Positions 9,109 through 16,341 of a DNA stretch of 64,000 nt are shown piece by piece. Location of the stretch: positions 1,366,501 through 1,430,500 of the forward strand of contig BLAL01000011.1 of NCBI GenBank assembly GCA_015698045.1, given 5' to 3'. The translations under genes were made by a program, and so were the position numbers. Each line of letters opens with the position of its first letter. The first letter of the stretch is position 1. The notes under the pieces were generated by a model. That model did not search any database. It was given only the letters and a program-made list of their open reading frames with translations, and was not told the DNA's origin. This stretch comes from Rhizophagus clarus. Taxonomy: Eukaryota > Glomeromycota > Glomeromycetes > Glomerales > Glomeraceae.

Positions 9109-10538
9109 TCACCTTGAACCAATTCTATAGGTACACCTCGAACGGTATTGGAAGTGTCCATGGGATCATCATGATCATTCAAAGAAAGGTCACGCATTGC
9201 CCTATTTAACTCATCATCTTCACGTCTTTCTCTAGCTTTTGCGATTCTTTTAGCAATCTTACCAGCTAATCTTTGTGCTAATGTATTTCTAGGAGCAGGT
9301 CTACCTGGTACAGCATCAAACAACTGTTGTAAATCATCAGGATTCATGTCTTCATCAAACGGATTAGGACCTTCATCAGGGTATGGATCCTGTTCATAAA
9401 ATCCCCAATCATCCTGATATTGAGGCTTAGGTTTGGGTTTAGGTCTATAAACTGGCTTTACATCTCGAGCCTTAAGACTTTCCTGTAATTGACGAATTTG
9501 GGATTGAAACCCTTCAGCCTGTTGTTGCAATAATCGACTCATTTCTCCTTGGGTAACTGCATGATTTTGTACTGGTTTTAATATAACTGGCTCCTGACTA
9601 ACTGGTGGCAATTGCTCTGGAATAATTTGTCTATCCCTCTGATACTGTATATTTTCTCGTCTTTCTCTACCAAGACGTAATTCAGTCTTTCTTTTTTCAA
9701 CTCGTTCAAGAAGACCTACTAATTCCTCTATATCTCGTTCAGCACCAATCCTTTCAGCCTCAATAGCACAATCATCATTCAGACCTCTTAGAAACTGATT
9801 AACTAAAACATCATTACCATAACCTAATAGTTCGGCACTTCTTCTAACTTTATCATAGAAATCTCGAACAGGCATATTTTCCTGAAAAAGGTTACCAAAC
9901 CTTAACTGACGTCTGGCATTCTGTTGTGTAGGAAATTCATTACGCATTTTAATTAGAACATGACAGGGACGGGCTGGAATTACATACGGATGACCGACAC
10001 CTGCTCCACCAGCAATTGCAACACCAGCTCCAGCACCACCACCAAGAACATTGTGATTAAGAGGGTCATTAGTAAATTCCATACCAGCACGATTTAACCA
10101 AATATCTCTATTTCCTTCTATGGCATAATTAGGCCAAACATCAGTGACTGGATTATTAACACCTGCAGGTGGTACTGCACCATCAGTCATATGAGCCTCT
10201 GCAGGAGAACCTACAACCCATGTATTTACTGGACAATTACCAGCATTACCAGCCAAAGCCTTAAATGCTGGCTCATCACCATGTGCAAGACGAAGAAGAA
10301 TATTTCTAAGTCTAACTCTCTTTCCTAGGATATTAGTATCATACCATCTGAAGGCCAGACCAGTTAAGCAAGCACGAAGTATACCCATAGCTTTCTCCCA
10401 ACCTGCTGGATTACCAGCAACAGCCGATGGATCAATTCCAATACTATGAATATAGCCCTTATATAACTCAAAAAATCTCTCAAGATCATCGTCATCATTT
10501 CCAGCAAAAACTGGCATTCCTATTGCAACGGTAGCCAT
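9072..10538 (-). CDS. Gag-like capsid protein
   Basis: 488 residues. Residues about 10-66 (FAGNDDDDLERFFELYKGYI, then ILRACLTGLAFRWYD) match the N-terminal capsid region of LTR-retrotransposon Gag, with the typical L.G.A..WY. A Gly/Ala/Pro-rich insert follows (about 95-190). Residues 194-290 (VLIKMRNEF, RQLRFGNLFQE, VRDFYDKVRRSAELLGY, FLRGLNDD) match the Gag C-terminal capsid region. There is no CCHC knuckle; the tail has a Q-rich helix (335-357), a KPKPKP stretch and a basic helix (AQRLAGKIAKRIAKARERR, about 420-440) that could bind nucleic acid. It overlaps the coiled-coil gene by 19 bp and runs into the protease frame. Proposed role: shell protein of the element, replacing the jelly-roll capsid of ordinary Polintons. 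Confidence 0.75.
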   Translation of the reverse strand: MATVAIGMPVFAGNDDDDLERFFELYKGYIHSIGIDPSAVAGNPAGWEKAMGILRACLTGLAFRWYDTNILGKRVRLRNILLRLAHGDEPAFKALAGNAGNCPVNTWVVGSPAEAHMTDGAVPPAGVNNPVTDVWPNYAIEGNRDIWLNRAGMEFTNDPLNHNVLGGGAGAGVAIAGGAGVGHPYVIPARPCHVLIKMRNEFPTQQNARRQLRFGNLFQENMPVRDFYDKVRRSAELLGYGNDVLVNQFLRGLNDDCAIEAERIGAERDIEELVGLLERVEKRKTELRLGRERRENIQYQRDRQIIPEQLPPVSQEPVILKPVQNHAVTQGEMSRLLQQQAEGFQSQIRQLQESLKARDVKPVYRPKPKPKPQYQDDWGFYEQDPYPDEGPNPFDEDMNPDDLQQLFDAVPGRPAPRNTLAQRLAGKIAKRIAKARERREDDELNRAMRDLSLNDHDDPMDTSNTVRGVPIELVQGENGEIMLIQKKR

Positions 10539-11170
10539 ACTACTGTGGGATTATCTGGAGGAGGATTGTTGACTATGGGATTTGCTTGTCTAATTCGAAA
10601 CCACTGTGCTTGAATTCTAAGTACAGCCAATTGTGCTTGCATTCTATCACGAATTCGTCCCAAATTTCTAGATGTAAGTCGTTCTATTGCAAGTTGGTGT
10701 GTTAATCTATCATTTCCTTGTTGCAAATTATCCCTAATTCTTCTTTGCTGTACTTGCTGAACTTGTAATTGATTAGCTTGATCACGATTTGCATTTACCA
10801 GATGATTTCTCTCATTTTGCAATCTGTTCCTCTCATTTTGACATGCAATAAGACGCTGTCTAATACCATGAATCTCACGTTCTCTAGCATTGGTCACTTC
10901 TTGCAAAAAATTTAATAAACCAGTCGAAGTATCAAGCTCTTCCCTAGTTTGTCTTGCTCTTTCTTCAACCTGTATACCATAAGCTATAATCAATCCAATA
11001 ATATGCTTAATCTCATGATTAATATTTATAAGATTTGGTGTAACAGTCATTCGACCATTTACCAGCAGGGCATCTGCGCCATTCTTAAGTGCATTAATTA
11101 GCTGATTAATATCCATTGCTACTAAATGTGCTGGAGGGGGTCCTGTAGGATCAGTGGGAACATATGCCAT
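10520..11170 (-). CDS. Coiled-coil protein upstream of gag
   Basis: 216 residues from the ATG at 11170 (a GTG six codons upstream is unlikely). A Pro-rich start (MAYVPTDPTGPPPAHLV) is followed by a helical region (25-75) and a long coiled coil (about 78-190) rich in Arg, Gln, Asn and Leu (NERNRLQNERNHLVNANRDQ). No Cys or enzyme motif. Its last codons overlap the gag start by 19 bp in a frame one base off, so the two are translationally linked. It is divergent from the ATPase with 40 bp between ATGs. It may be a matrix or scaffold partner of Gag, by position only. Family unknown. Confidence 0.7.
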   Translation of the reverse strand: MAYVPTDPTGPPPAHLVAMDINQLINALKNGADALLVNGRMTVTPNLININHEIKHIIGLIIAYGIQVEERARQTREELDTSTGLLNFLQEVTNAREREIHGIRQRLIACQNERNRLQNERNHLVNANRDQANQLQVQQVQQRRIRDNLQQGNDRLTHQLAIERLTSRNLGRIRDRMQAQLAVLRIQAQWFRIRQANPIVNNPPPDNPTVVWLPLQ

Positions 11171-11210
11171 TTTGAATATACTATACACTATATACTACTA
11201 ATTGCTTAAA
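11171..11210. promoter_or_regulatory. Divergent promoter for the Gag operon and the ATPase
   Basis: Only 40 bp separate the two ATGs. The segment is TATA-rich (TTGAATATACTATACACTAT) with TAATTG near the ATPase side. It would drive the coiled-coil/gag/pro unit to the left and the ATPase to the right. Confidence 0.45.
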
Positions 11211-12509
11211 ATGGACTTATATGTATACAATTTGGATGAATATAGTAGTGATACTAGGCAAGGAAATGAATATGCTCCAGTATGGAATTTTCGTCTTGCT
11301 GTAGCCGGTAGCTCAGATTCTGGAAAGACTACTATGCTTCTTAATTTACTAATGGGAGATGCAAAAGCCAAAGAGGATGGAAATCGATATATTCTTTGTG
11401 ATGAAATAGTCCTTATTTGTAGGTATTTAGACGAACCTAAATGGCAAATGGTAAAAGATTTCTTTGATGATAGTGAAGACGTTACTTTTAGAGCGATTTC
11501 ATATCACCAAATACCGGATGTAGAAGACTTTGACCCCAAAATTGCTACTGTAGTTATATTTGAGGATTTAATGGATGCCCCTAAAAACATCCAAGAAAAA
11601 ATAACTGGATACTTTACCCATGGACGACATAGAAATATTTCGGCTATTTATGTAGCCCAAAGATTCTTTGCCATCCCAAAAGCAATTCGAGAAAATGTAA
11701 ATTATATTTCTCTACATGGTGGGCATGGTAGTTTAAGTGATACAAAGCGCATCATTAGCCAATATACTAATGAGTCAGATTCTATTGCCCCAATCATTGA
11801 TGAACTAACCTTAGGTAGGGAATTCATAGTATTTGACTTAAGACGCCCTAAAACTGACCCTTTAGCAATCAGAGTTCGATGGGATACTAGTCTTAGAACT
11901 TTTATGGAATCGTCCTTGAATAACGCTTCTAAAATGATCACGTGTTCATCTAAGATCGATCTAAGATCATCCAAGAACGATTCTAGAATCATCACAGATT
12001 CATCTAAGATCGATCTAAGATCATCTAAGAACGATTCTAGAATCATCACAGATTCATCCAAGAATGATCTAAGATGTCGATTTACTTCTTATGGGCAGAA
12101 GGCAATAGCTGAAGCTAAAAAGAATAATTTGTTAAAGGAATTTGCCCGAAACTTTCCTTCTCCTAAGGAACGTAAACTTTACTTAATACCAGACGCCTTA
12201 TCGAAGGTAAAAAATTCAGAAATTTGGGCTAAATATGTTTTTAGAGAAGCTTATGGAATAAATGATCGTACTCTTGGAGATGAGTATAAGAAATTCCTGT
12301 CCCAAGTTAAGAATGTATGTATTACTAGAAATAATTCCCCAGTATCAGTAACACCTTTTGATCGATATAGAGAACTTTTGAATGAGCGTCCTCTAAGTGA
12401 CGAAAAAATAATAGAAGGTATTGAAGCACTTCTAAAACTATTCAATGATGGCTTAATGAAAAAGCCTACCCTACAAGTGGGAATTAATAGTCTATTCCAT
12501 TCTTTCTAA
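11211..12509 (+). CDS. A32/FtsK-HerA-type genome-packaging ATPase
   Basis: 432 residues from the ATG at 11211. The P-loop is GSSDSGKT (33-40), Walker B VVIFEDL (114-120), and GRHRNISAIYVAQRFF (138-153) gives the sensor Gln typical of poxvirus A32-like ATPases, the packaging motors of Polintons, virophages and NCLDVs. Residues 246-288 are 2.4 copies of the 18-residue unit SSKIDLRSSKNDSRIITD, an in-frame expansion of a 54-bp DNA repeat, splitting the ATPase from a charged helical C-terminal domain (290-432). The 3' end overlaps the convergent gene at 12484 by 26 bp. A motor is unexpected without a jelly-roll capsid, which makes the Gag-like shell question important. Confidence 0.85.
   Translation: MDLYVYNLDEYSSDTRQGNEYAPVWNFRLAVAGSSDSGKTTMLLNLLMGDAKAKEDGNRYILCDEIVLICRYLDEPKWQMVKDFFDDSEDVTFRAISYHQIPDVEDFDPKIATVVIFEDLMDAPKNIQEKITGYFTHGRHRNISAIYVAQRFFAIPKAIRENVNYISLHGGHGSLSDTKRIISQYTNESDSIAPIIDELTLGREFIVFDLRRPKTDPLAIRVRWDTSLRTFMESSLNNASKMITCSSKIDLRSSKNDSRIITDSSKIDLRSSKNDSRIITDSSKNDLRCRFTSYGQKAIAEAKKNNLLKEFARNFPSPKERKLYLIPDALSKVKNSEIWAKYVFREAYGINDRTLGDEYKKFLSQVKNVCITRNNSPVSVTPFDRYRELLNERPLSDEKIIEGIEALLKLFNDGLMKKPTLQVGINSLFHSF
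11946..12075 (+). repeat. 54-bp in-frame tandem repeat inside the ATPase gene
   Basis: Copies start at 11946, 12000 and 12054 (partial). Each contains ATCGATCTAAGATC and GATTCTAGAATC, both partly palindromic. The copies are nearly identical, which implies recent expansion. Confidence 0.85.
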
Positions 12510-13044
12510 AAAGCTCAAGTAACTCTTCTCTAGTCGCATTTATAGTTATAGTACTTTTTTCCTTACCATCTATTACCATTCTTGACATTTTTGTTACTAT
12601 GCCAAAGGCCTTCAATGCACGAGAAACAAAGTTTTTGCTTAAGGGATTATCTATTACAATACAATACATACCATAAAATACGGCAAAGGGTTCATTTATC
12701 CCTTCTACTACATATAAATCAAATAAAAATCGATATAAAGCTTTTTCTCCTACATCCCTATCTAGCTCATTAATTCGTTTGAGTAGCCAAATCTTGATTG
12801 ATTCAACATCTGGTTCAATACTATTTAACTGTTCCTCATAGTCTCGAGTAAAGGTAAAAGTAAGTTCATCATCTAGAGAGACTGATCTATATATTTTGAT
12901 TAGCTTATATATATTTTCATGTAAGCTATCTATATCAGTACATCTTTGTACTGTACGTCGGAATTCGATAGTAGATAGGCCTCTTCTTGGCTTGGCCAAT
13001 ACAAGTCCACAAACTGGGCAGTATTTTCTAATTTGCTCAACCAT
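12484..13044 (-). CDS. Protein with CPVCG start and winged-helix-like C-terminus
   Basis: 186 residues. The N-terminus has a single KYCPVCGLVL pair, half a zinc ribbon, with another Cys at about 35. The middle is helical. The C-terminal part (NPLSKNFVSRALKAFGIVTK to EELLELFRKNG, about 133-183) resembles the winged helix found at the C-terminus of D5/primase-helicases, including residues 426-450 of the helicase in this element (PPTVQEFTRAIGELGIKAKQ). A role in replication or transcription control is inference. A TAATTAAAT motif lies 35 bp before the ATG. Confidence 0.6.
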   Translation of the reverse strand: MVEQIRKYCPVCGLVLAKPRRGLSTIEFRRTVQRCTDIDSLHENIYKLIKIYRSVSLDDELTFTFTRDYEEQLNSIEPDVESIKIWLLKRINELDRDVGEKALYRFLFDLYVVEGINEPFAVFYGMYCIVIDNPLSKNFVSRALKAFGIVTKMSRMVIDGKEKSTITINATREELLELFRKNGIDY

Positions 13045-13078
13045 TTTTTTCAGAATTATCTACATAAAAAATAAAATT

Positions 13079-13087
13079 ATTTAATTA
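13079..13087 (-). promoter_or_regulatory. TAATTAAAT motif before the winged-helix gene
   Basis: Minus-strand TAATTAAAT, 35 bp upstream of the ATG at 13044; one member of the shared TAATTRAAY set in this element. Confidence 0.45.
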
Positions 13088-13100
13088 CCTGTTTTTATAT

Positions 13101-13685
13101 TCATTCTTTACTACAGTCTTCACAAAGACCGCTCTCAGGTAATTCGTTAAGATTTACAGGCATTTGGCACTCCCTGCATAAGGCAATATTAAGTTCGGCA
13201 AGCCTTCTTGATTGTTCCTCTCGTTGTGCTTCTCTTCTTCTTTGTCTAGTAAATTGGCGTGCTTCTTCAACCCCTTGCCTATAACTTGGATTAAGTCGTT
13301 CCCATTCAGCACGATGAACAGTTATATTACGTGCAGTTTCCAAGTATTCAAGTCTAACCTGAGTATCTTGCAAATACAATAAAGATGGATTAGACTGCGC
13401 GATTTCTGCATATCTTGGAGGAACAAGATAGTAATCTTCTATTATTTCATACCCAGCCCTTTGAATTAAATAATAATACGTTCTAGTTCCAAATTGAACC
13501 ATACGTCCAGTATCTACATTGAGATAACTTTCCCTTACAGAAGGAAGTGGAGGTGCAGTTGCTCTTCGAATCAATCCACTATCAAGATAATCATATCCTT
13601 CTAAAACTAGCTGATTGAAAGTTGAACCACCAACACGAATTGTTCTGCCGGTCAATGGATTAGTAGTATATCTATTAGCACTCAT
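13101..13685 (-). CDS. Protein with two 2-cysteine-adaptor-like repeats and a zinc finger
   Basis: 194 residues. TNPLTGRTIRVGGSTFNQLV (8-27) matches the virus-typical 2-cysteine adaptor domain (NP.TGR.I...G..Y..L), although the cysteines are lost. A second, more diverged copy, LNVDTGRMVQFGTRTYYYLI, is at 55-74. A long charged helix (105-165) leads to a C-terminal CREC-CEDC zinc finger (C170, C173, C188, C191). Adaptor domains of this type recur in NCLDVs, virophages and Polinton-like viruses, where their function is not settled. It lies downstream of the four 53-bp repeats. Confidence 0.7.
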   Translation of the reverse strand: MSANRYTTNPLTGRTIRVGGSTFNQLVLEGYDYLDSGLIRRATAPPLPSVRESYLNVDTGRMVQFGTRTYYYLIQRAGYEIIEDYYLVPPRYAEIAQSNPSLLYLQDTQVRLEYLETARNITVHRAEWERLNPSYRQGVEEARQFTRQRRREAQREEQSRRLAELNIALCRECQMPVNLNELPESGLCEDCSKE

Positions 13686-13717
13686 CTTTTTTTATTGTTA
13701 CTTTAGTATAGGCTATA

Positions 13718-13726
13718 TTCAATTAC
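13718..13726 (-). promoter_or_regulatory. TAATTGAAT motif before the adaptor-domain gene
   Basis: Minus-strand TAATTGAAT, 33 bp before the ATG at 13685, followed by ATAGCCTATACTA, which resembles the ATAGTC-ATATATA part of the helicase promoter block. Confidence 0.45.
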
Positions 13727-13756
13727 GATTTTTTTCTAAAAATGAAAAATCTCTAG

Positions 13757-13934
13757 TGACAAAGTTACTTCGTCATCAGCCTTTGCACAAAATTTTTAAT
13801 ATTGCCTAGTGACAAAGTTACTTCGTCATCAGCCTTTGCACAAAATTTTTAATATTGCCTAGTGACAAAGTTACTTCGTCATCAGCCTTTTATGCAAAAA
13901 ATGAAAAATGCCTAGTGACAAAGTTACTTCGTCA
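13757..13934. repeat. Four 53-bp iteron-like repeats with a 19-bp dyad
   Basis: TGACAAAGTTACTTCGTCA occurs at 13757, 13810, 13863 and 13916, each exactly 53 bp after the last. The 19-mer is an inverted repeat with 9-bp arms (one mismatch) around a central T, so each copy can bind a dimer or form a hairpin. Flanks (GCCTAG before, TCAGCCTTTGCACAAAATTT after) are conserved too. The array fills the gap between two genes on the minus strand. An origin-type iteron, a regulator operator or serial terminators are all possible. Confidence 0.85.
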
Positions 13935-13966
13935 TCAGTATTTGCACAAAATTTTTAATAATAAAT

Positions 13967-14392
13967 TTATAGCTTATTACCAAGAAGTTCATCTAAGACG
14001 TCCTCAGCTTCATCTTCAGTAAGTTTACGTCTAGGTGGTACTTCCTTAGGAATACAATTATATAAATCATAGACCTTTATAATTTTAAAAGCAAGATCTG
14101 GATTATGTGAATACTTTGCTCGAATCATAGCAACCTTCTCAGCATGCGATTCTTTATTTGGCAATAATTTCTTAGCTGTATAACGAATATAGCCTTCTGG
14201 ATTGTTGGCAGATTCTATTTTCTTAATATAGTTTACGTGGTTCTTTATAAGATAACTTTCTTTACCGTATCCATCTTGTAAACCTGCCAATATGACACCT
14301 TTTAAAGCTTTTATAATTTCGGCCAGATACATTTCTGGCTCGATAAAACTAGGATGCTTGTTTGTGAATGGGAATGAGTCGTCGTGTTCCAT
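13967..14392 (-). CDS. Unrecognised helical protein downstream of PolB
   Basis: 141 residues if started at the ATG at 14392. Upstream in-frame starts at 14440 (ATG) and 14470 (GTG) lie inside the PolB end; the TAATTAAAT motif at 14420-14428 sits between them and 14392, which favours the downstream start. The protein is mostly helical and charged (YLAEIIKALKGVILAGLQDGYGKESYLIKNHVNY, split here by family-neutral sequence) and ends in an acidic helix. No known motif. Polintons often have small unknown genes here. Confidence 0.6.
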   Translation of the reverse strand: MEHDDSFPFTNKHPSFIEPEMYLAEIIKALKGVILAGLQDGYGKESYLIKNHVNYIKKIESANNPEGYIRYTAKKLLPNKESHAEKVAMIRAKYSHNPDLAFKIIKVYDLYNCIPKEVPPRRKLTEDEAEDVLDELLGNKL

Positions 14393-14419
14393 CTTTGAAC
14401 TTCTACATCTAAGGAAAAA

Positions 14420-14428
14420 ATATTTAAT
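14420..14428 (-). promoter_or_regulatory. TAATTAAAT motif inside the PolB/unknown gene junction
   Basis: Minus-strand TAATTAAAT 28 bp before the ATG at 14392; it decides the start of that gene. Confidence 0.45.
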
Positions 14429-16266
14429 TATACGGTCCATACCACTTGGTTGGCATTTTTTACATGACACTCTCCTTCTTTTTCGAATTTTAGAGCTTTT
14501 AGAGTCTTAAATGCATCTTTAGCACAGGCTATAAGAGGAGAAGAGCTAACGTCTTCTTCTAGAATGAACCCATCAGTATGAATACGTCTGACTTTATCCA
14601 CATAGGGTTGTACCATTTCAGAAATAAACTTTCGACCATGTGCTAGAAGGAATGGAGCAATTCTAGGGTATTCACCTTTAAAGGGACTACCTGGATTCGT
14701 AAACTGGAATCTCCACTGCTCTTCTCCTATTGGTACAATCGAGTCTAATACCTCACCATCTGGAAAGTCAAAAGATTTACTCGATGTTGTAAGAGTCTTG
14801 TATGTTTTCTTTCTTTGGCAAAGTGCACCCCATAGTGTATTAAGAATTCTTTTAGCTACTTGGCTAGCTATACCACCCTGATTCTTAATTTTTAAGAGAA
14901 AATCTACATACTCTCCAAAGATTACACTGCCTCGAATTCGAGTTTCTTTTTCATAAATAAGAGCATTAGAGACTCCATCCTGAATTAATGTAACTTGGAG
15001 ACCAAGAGCTCTGGCACGTGTAAGATCAATATGAGTATATACATTATGATAATTATATCGAAATAGTGGGGTATCCTTTTTTTCAATACTTGCACGAAAT
15101 ATTCCAAAATGGCTATATCCTCGATGGTTAGTAAAGTCTTTTAAAATCTGAAACTTACCTTTACCGATAGGAAAGTTTAAAGCTGATTGCTGAATACTAG
15201 GATAAAGACTTGTTTTATCGTAACTTCTTCCATATCCTTTCCAGTTATTTTGTACCCAGATAATTCCTCCCATCATTGCTTTACTTATCCATTGTGCTTC
15301 AAGTGCATCAAGAGGTTCATTAGCAGGAATACCTACACTTAATTTTTCGAATAACCATAAAGCCGTTTTCTTTATGTTCCAATCAAGTAATGATATATCA
15401 ATTGGGATGCCTAGCTTTTTCGTCTTCTGTAAAAAGGCATCTCGTTCAGCATTAATTCTGATATATGCCTTTTCCAATGATTCTTGACGTTTAGCTGGAA
15501 CGAAAGAGTAGTTTTTGCTAAACTTAAGTTTTTGAAATTGCTGGACGGTAATAGACTTAATTGCCTTTCCATTATATATTTCAACAGTATCTTTTACTTC
15601 ATTCTCCTGATAAGTTATAGGCTTTTTTGGCCTTTTACATTCAAAGCTGGGATGTTTTCTATCCGGATTAAGAGTGAGGGAATAATGTCCATTAGTGAGA
15701 GTAAGGGTTATTCTTCTTTGTGCTGGACTCTTAGAAATATAAGTATGATCACCTACTACATTGATAGCAATACTTCGAGCTAATCGTTCTATTTTTTCAA
15801 TACAGGCAATTGGAATAGGATCATCTCGTGCCAAATTTAGATAATCTTTAATGTACTCAGGCTTTTCAATACTTTGAGACATATTCGAATAAGAGCCATA
15901 AGCCATTTTTAAGCACTGATAAAGACAATCATTTGTATCGCCACATCCACCTGATACTGCTGGTACATCCCTCATATAGATGATAAAGTTATCAAATCGC
16001 TCTGGATCACCCCCGTCAGGTGGCATTTGGCTCTCATCATAGTGATCAAGTAAGGAGAAAAGATTAGCGTCTTCTTCATTTGTAGTCCATTGACCAGGCT
16101 TCCAATTCTCATAAGGAAGTAGGATTTGAAACTGTTTGCCTGGATATCGGGCTTTAAGTTTTTGATCGAAGTTTGCAATTCCTCTTCTAGAGAACAAACG
16201 GCCACTATACTTAACTTCTATGATGTCTGGCCTATTTGGTAGATGACGAACTAGTCTTGAAAACAT
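14428..16266 (-). CDS. Family B DNA polymerase, protein-primed type, with OTU-like N-terminus
   Basis: 612 residues. Polymerase motif A is SYDKTSLYPS (D350), motif B AKRILNTLWG (K472, N476, G480) and motif C RIHTDGF (563-567), where the usual DTD is HTD. The length and motif context match PolB of Polintons and linear plasmids, which prime from a terminal protein. No 3'-5' exonuclease motifs are visible. Instead residues about 100-200 read GDTNDCLYQCL (C114) and later ITLTLTNGHYSLT (H194), spaced like the Cys and His of OTU cysteine proteases. As I recall, such domains were reported in some Polinton and bidnavirus polymerases. It would copy the element from its inverted-repeat ends. The frame is intact. 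Confidence 0.85.
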   Translation of the reverse strand: MFSRLVRHLPNRPDIIEVKYSGRLFSRRGIANFDQKLKARYPGKQFQILLPYENWKPGQWTTNEEDANLFSLLDHYDESQMPPDGGDPERFDNFIIYMRDVPAVSGGCGDTNDCLYQCLKMAYGSYSNMSQSIEKPEYIKDYLNLARDDPIPIACIEKIERLARSIAINVVGDHTYISKSPAQRRITLTLTNGHYSLTLNPDRKHPSFECKRPKKPITYQENEVKDTVEIYNGKAIKSITVQQFQKLKFSKNYSFVPAKRQESLEKAYIRINAERDAFLQKTKKLGIPIDISLLDWNIKKTALWLFEKLSVGIPANEPLDALEAQWISKAMMGGIIWVQNNWKGYGRSYDKTSLYPSIQQSALNFPIGKGKFQILKDFTNHRGYSHFGIFRASIEKKDTPLFRYNYHNVYTHIDLTRARALGLQVTLIQDGVSNALIYEKETRIRGSVIFGEYVDFLLKIKNQGGIASQVAKRILNTLWGALCQRKKTYKTLTTSSKSFDFPDGEVLDSIVPIGEEQWRFQFTNPGSPFKGEYPRIAPFLLAHGRKFISEMVQPYVDKVRRIHTDGFILEEDVSSSPLIACAKDAFKTLKALKFEKEGECHVKNANQVVWTV

Positions 16267-16288
16267 TTCTTTGAAATATATAGTATTT

Positions 16289-16297
16289 ATTTAATTA
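16289..16297 (-). promoter_or_regulatory. TAATTAAAT motif before PolB
   Basis: Minus-strand TAATTAAAT, 23 bp before the ATG at 16266, followed by ACTATATA. Confidence 0.45.
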
Positions 16298-16341
16298 CTA
16301 ATTTTTCGTTACTATATTTGAAAAAATAAAATAACTAGCCC

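Noticed and set aside
9072-10538. Possible jelly-roll capsid protein rather than Gag
   Set aside because: Length near 490 would fit a capsid gene, but the L.G.A..WYD block and the F..GL helical C-terminal region are Gag-like, and no beta-rich sandwich pattern is seen. Kept as an alternative to be tested by structure prediction.
11702-12061. 119-codon antisense frame in the ATPase
   Set aside because: Mirror of the 54-bp repeat; repetitive product only because the sense repeat is in frame.
13740-13960. CRISPR-like array
   Set aside because: Period 53 with similar spacers, dyad repeats and a eukaryotic host; spacers are not unique, so it is an iteron-like repeat.
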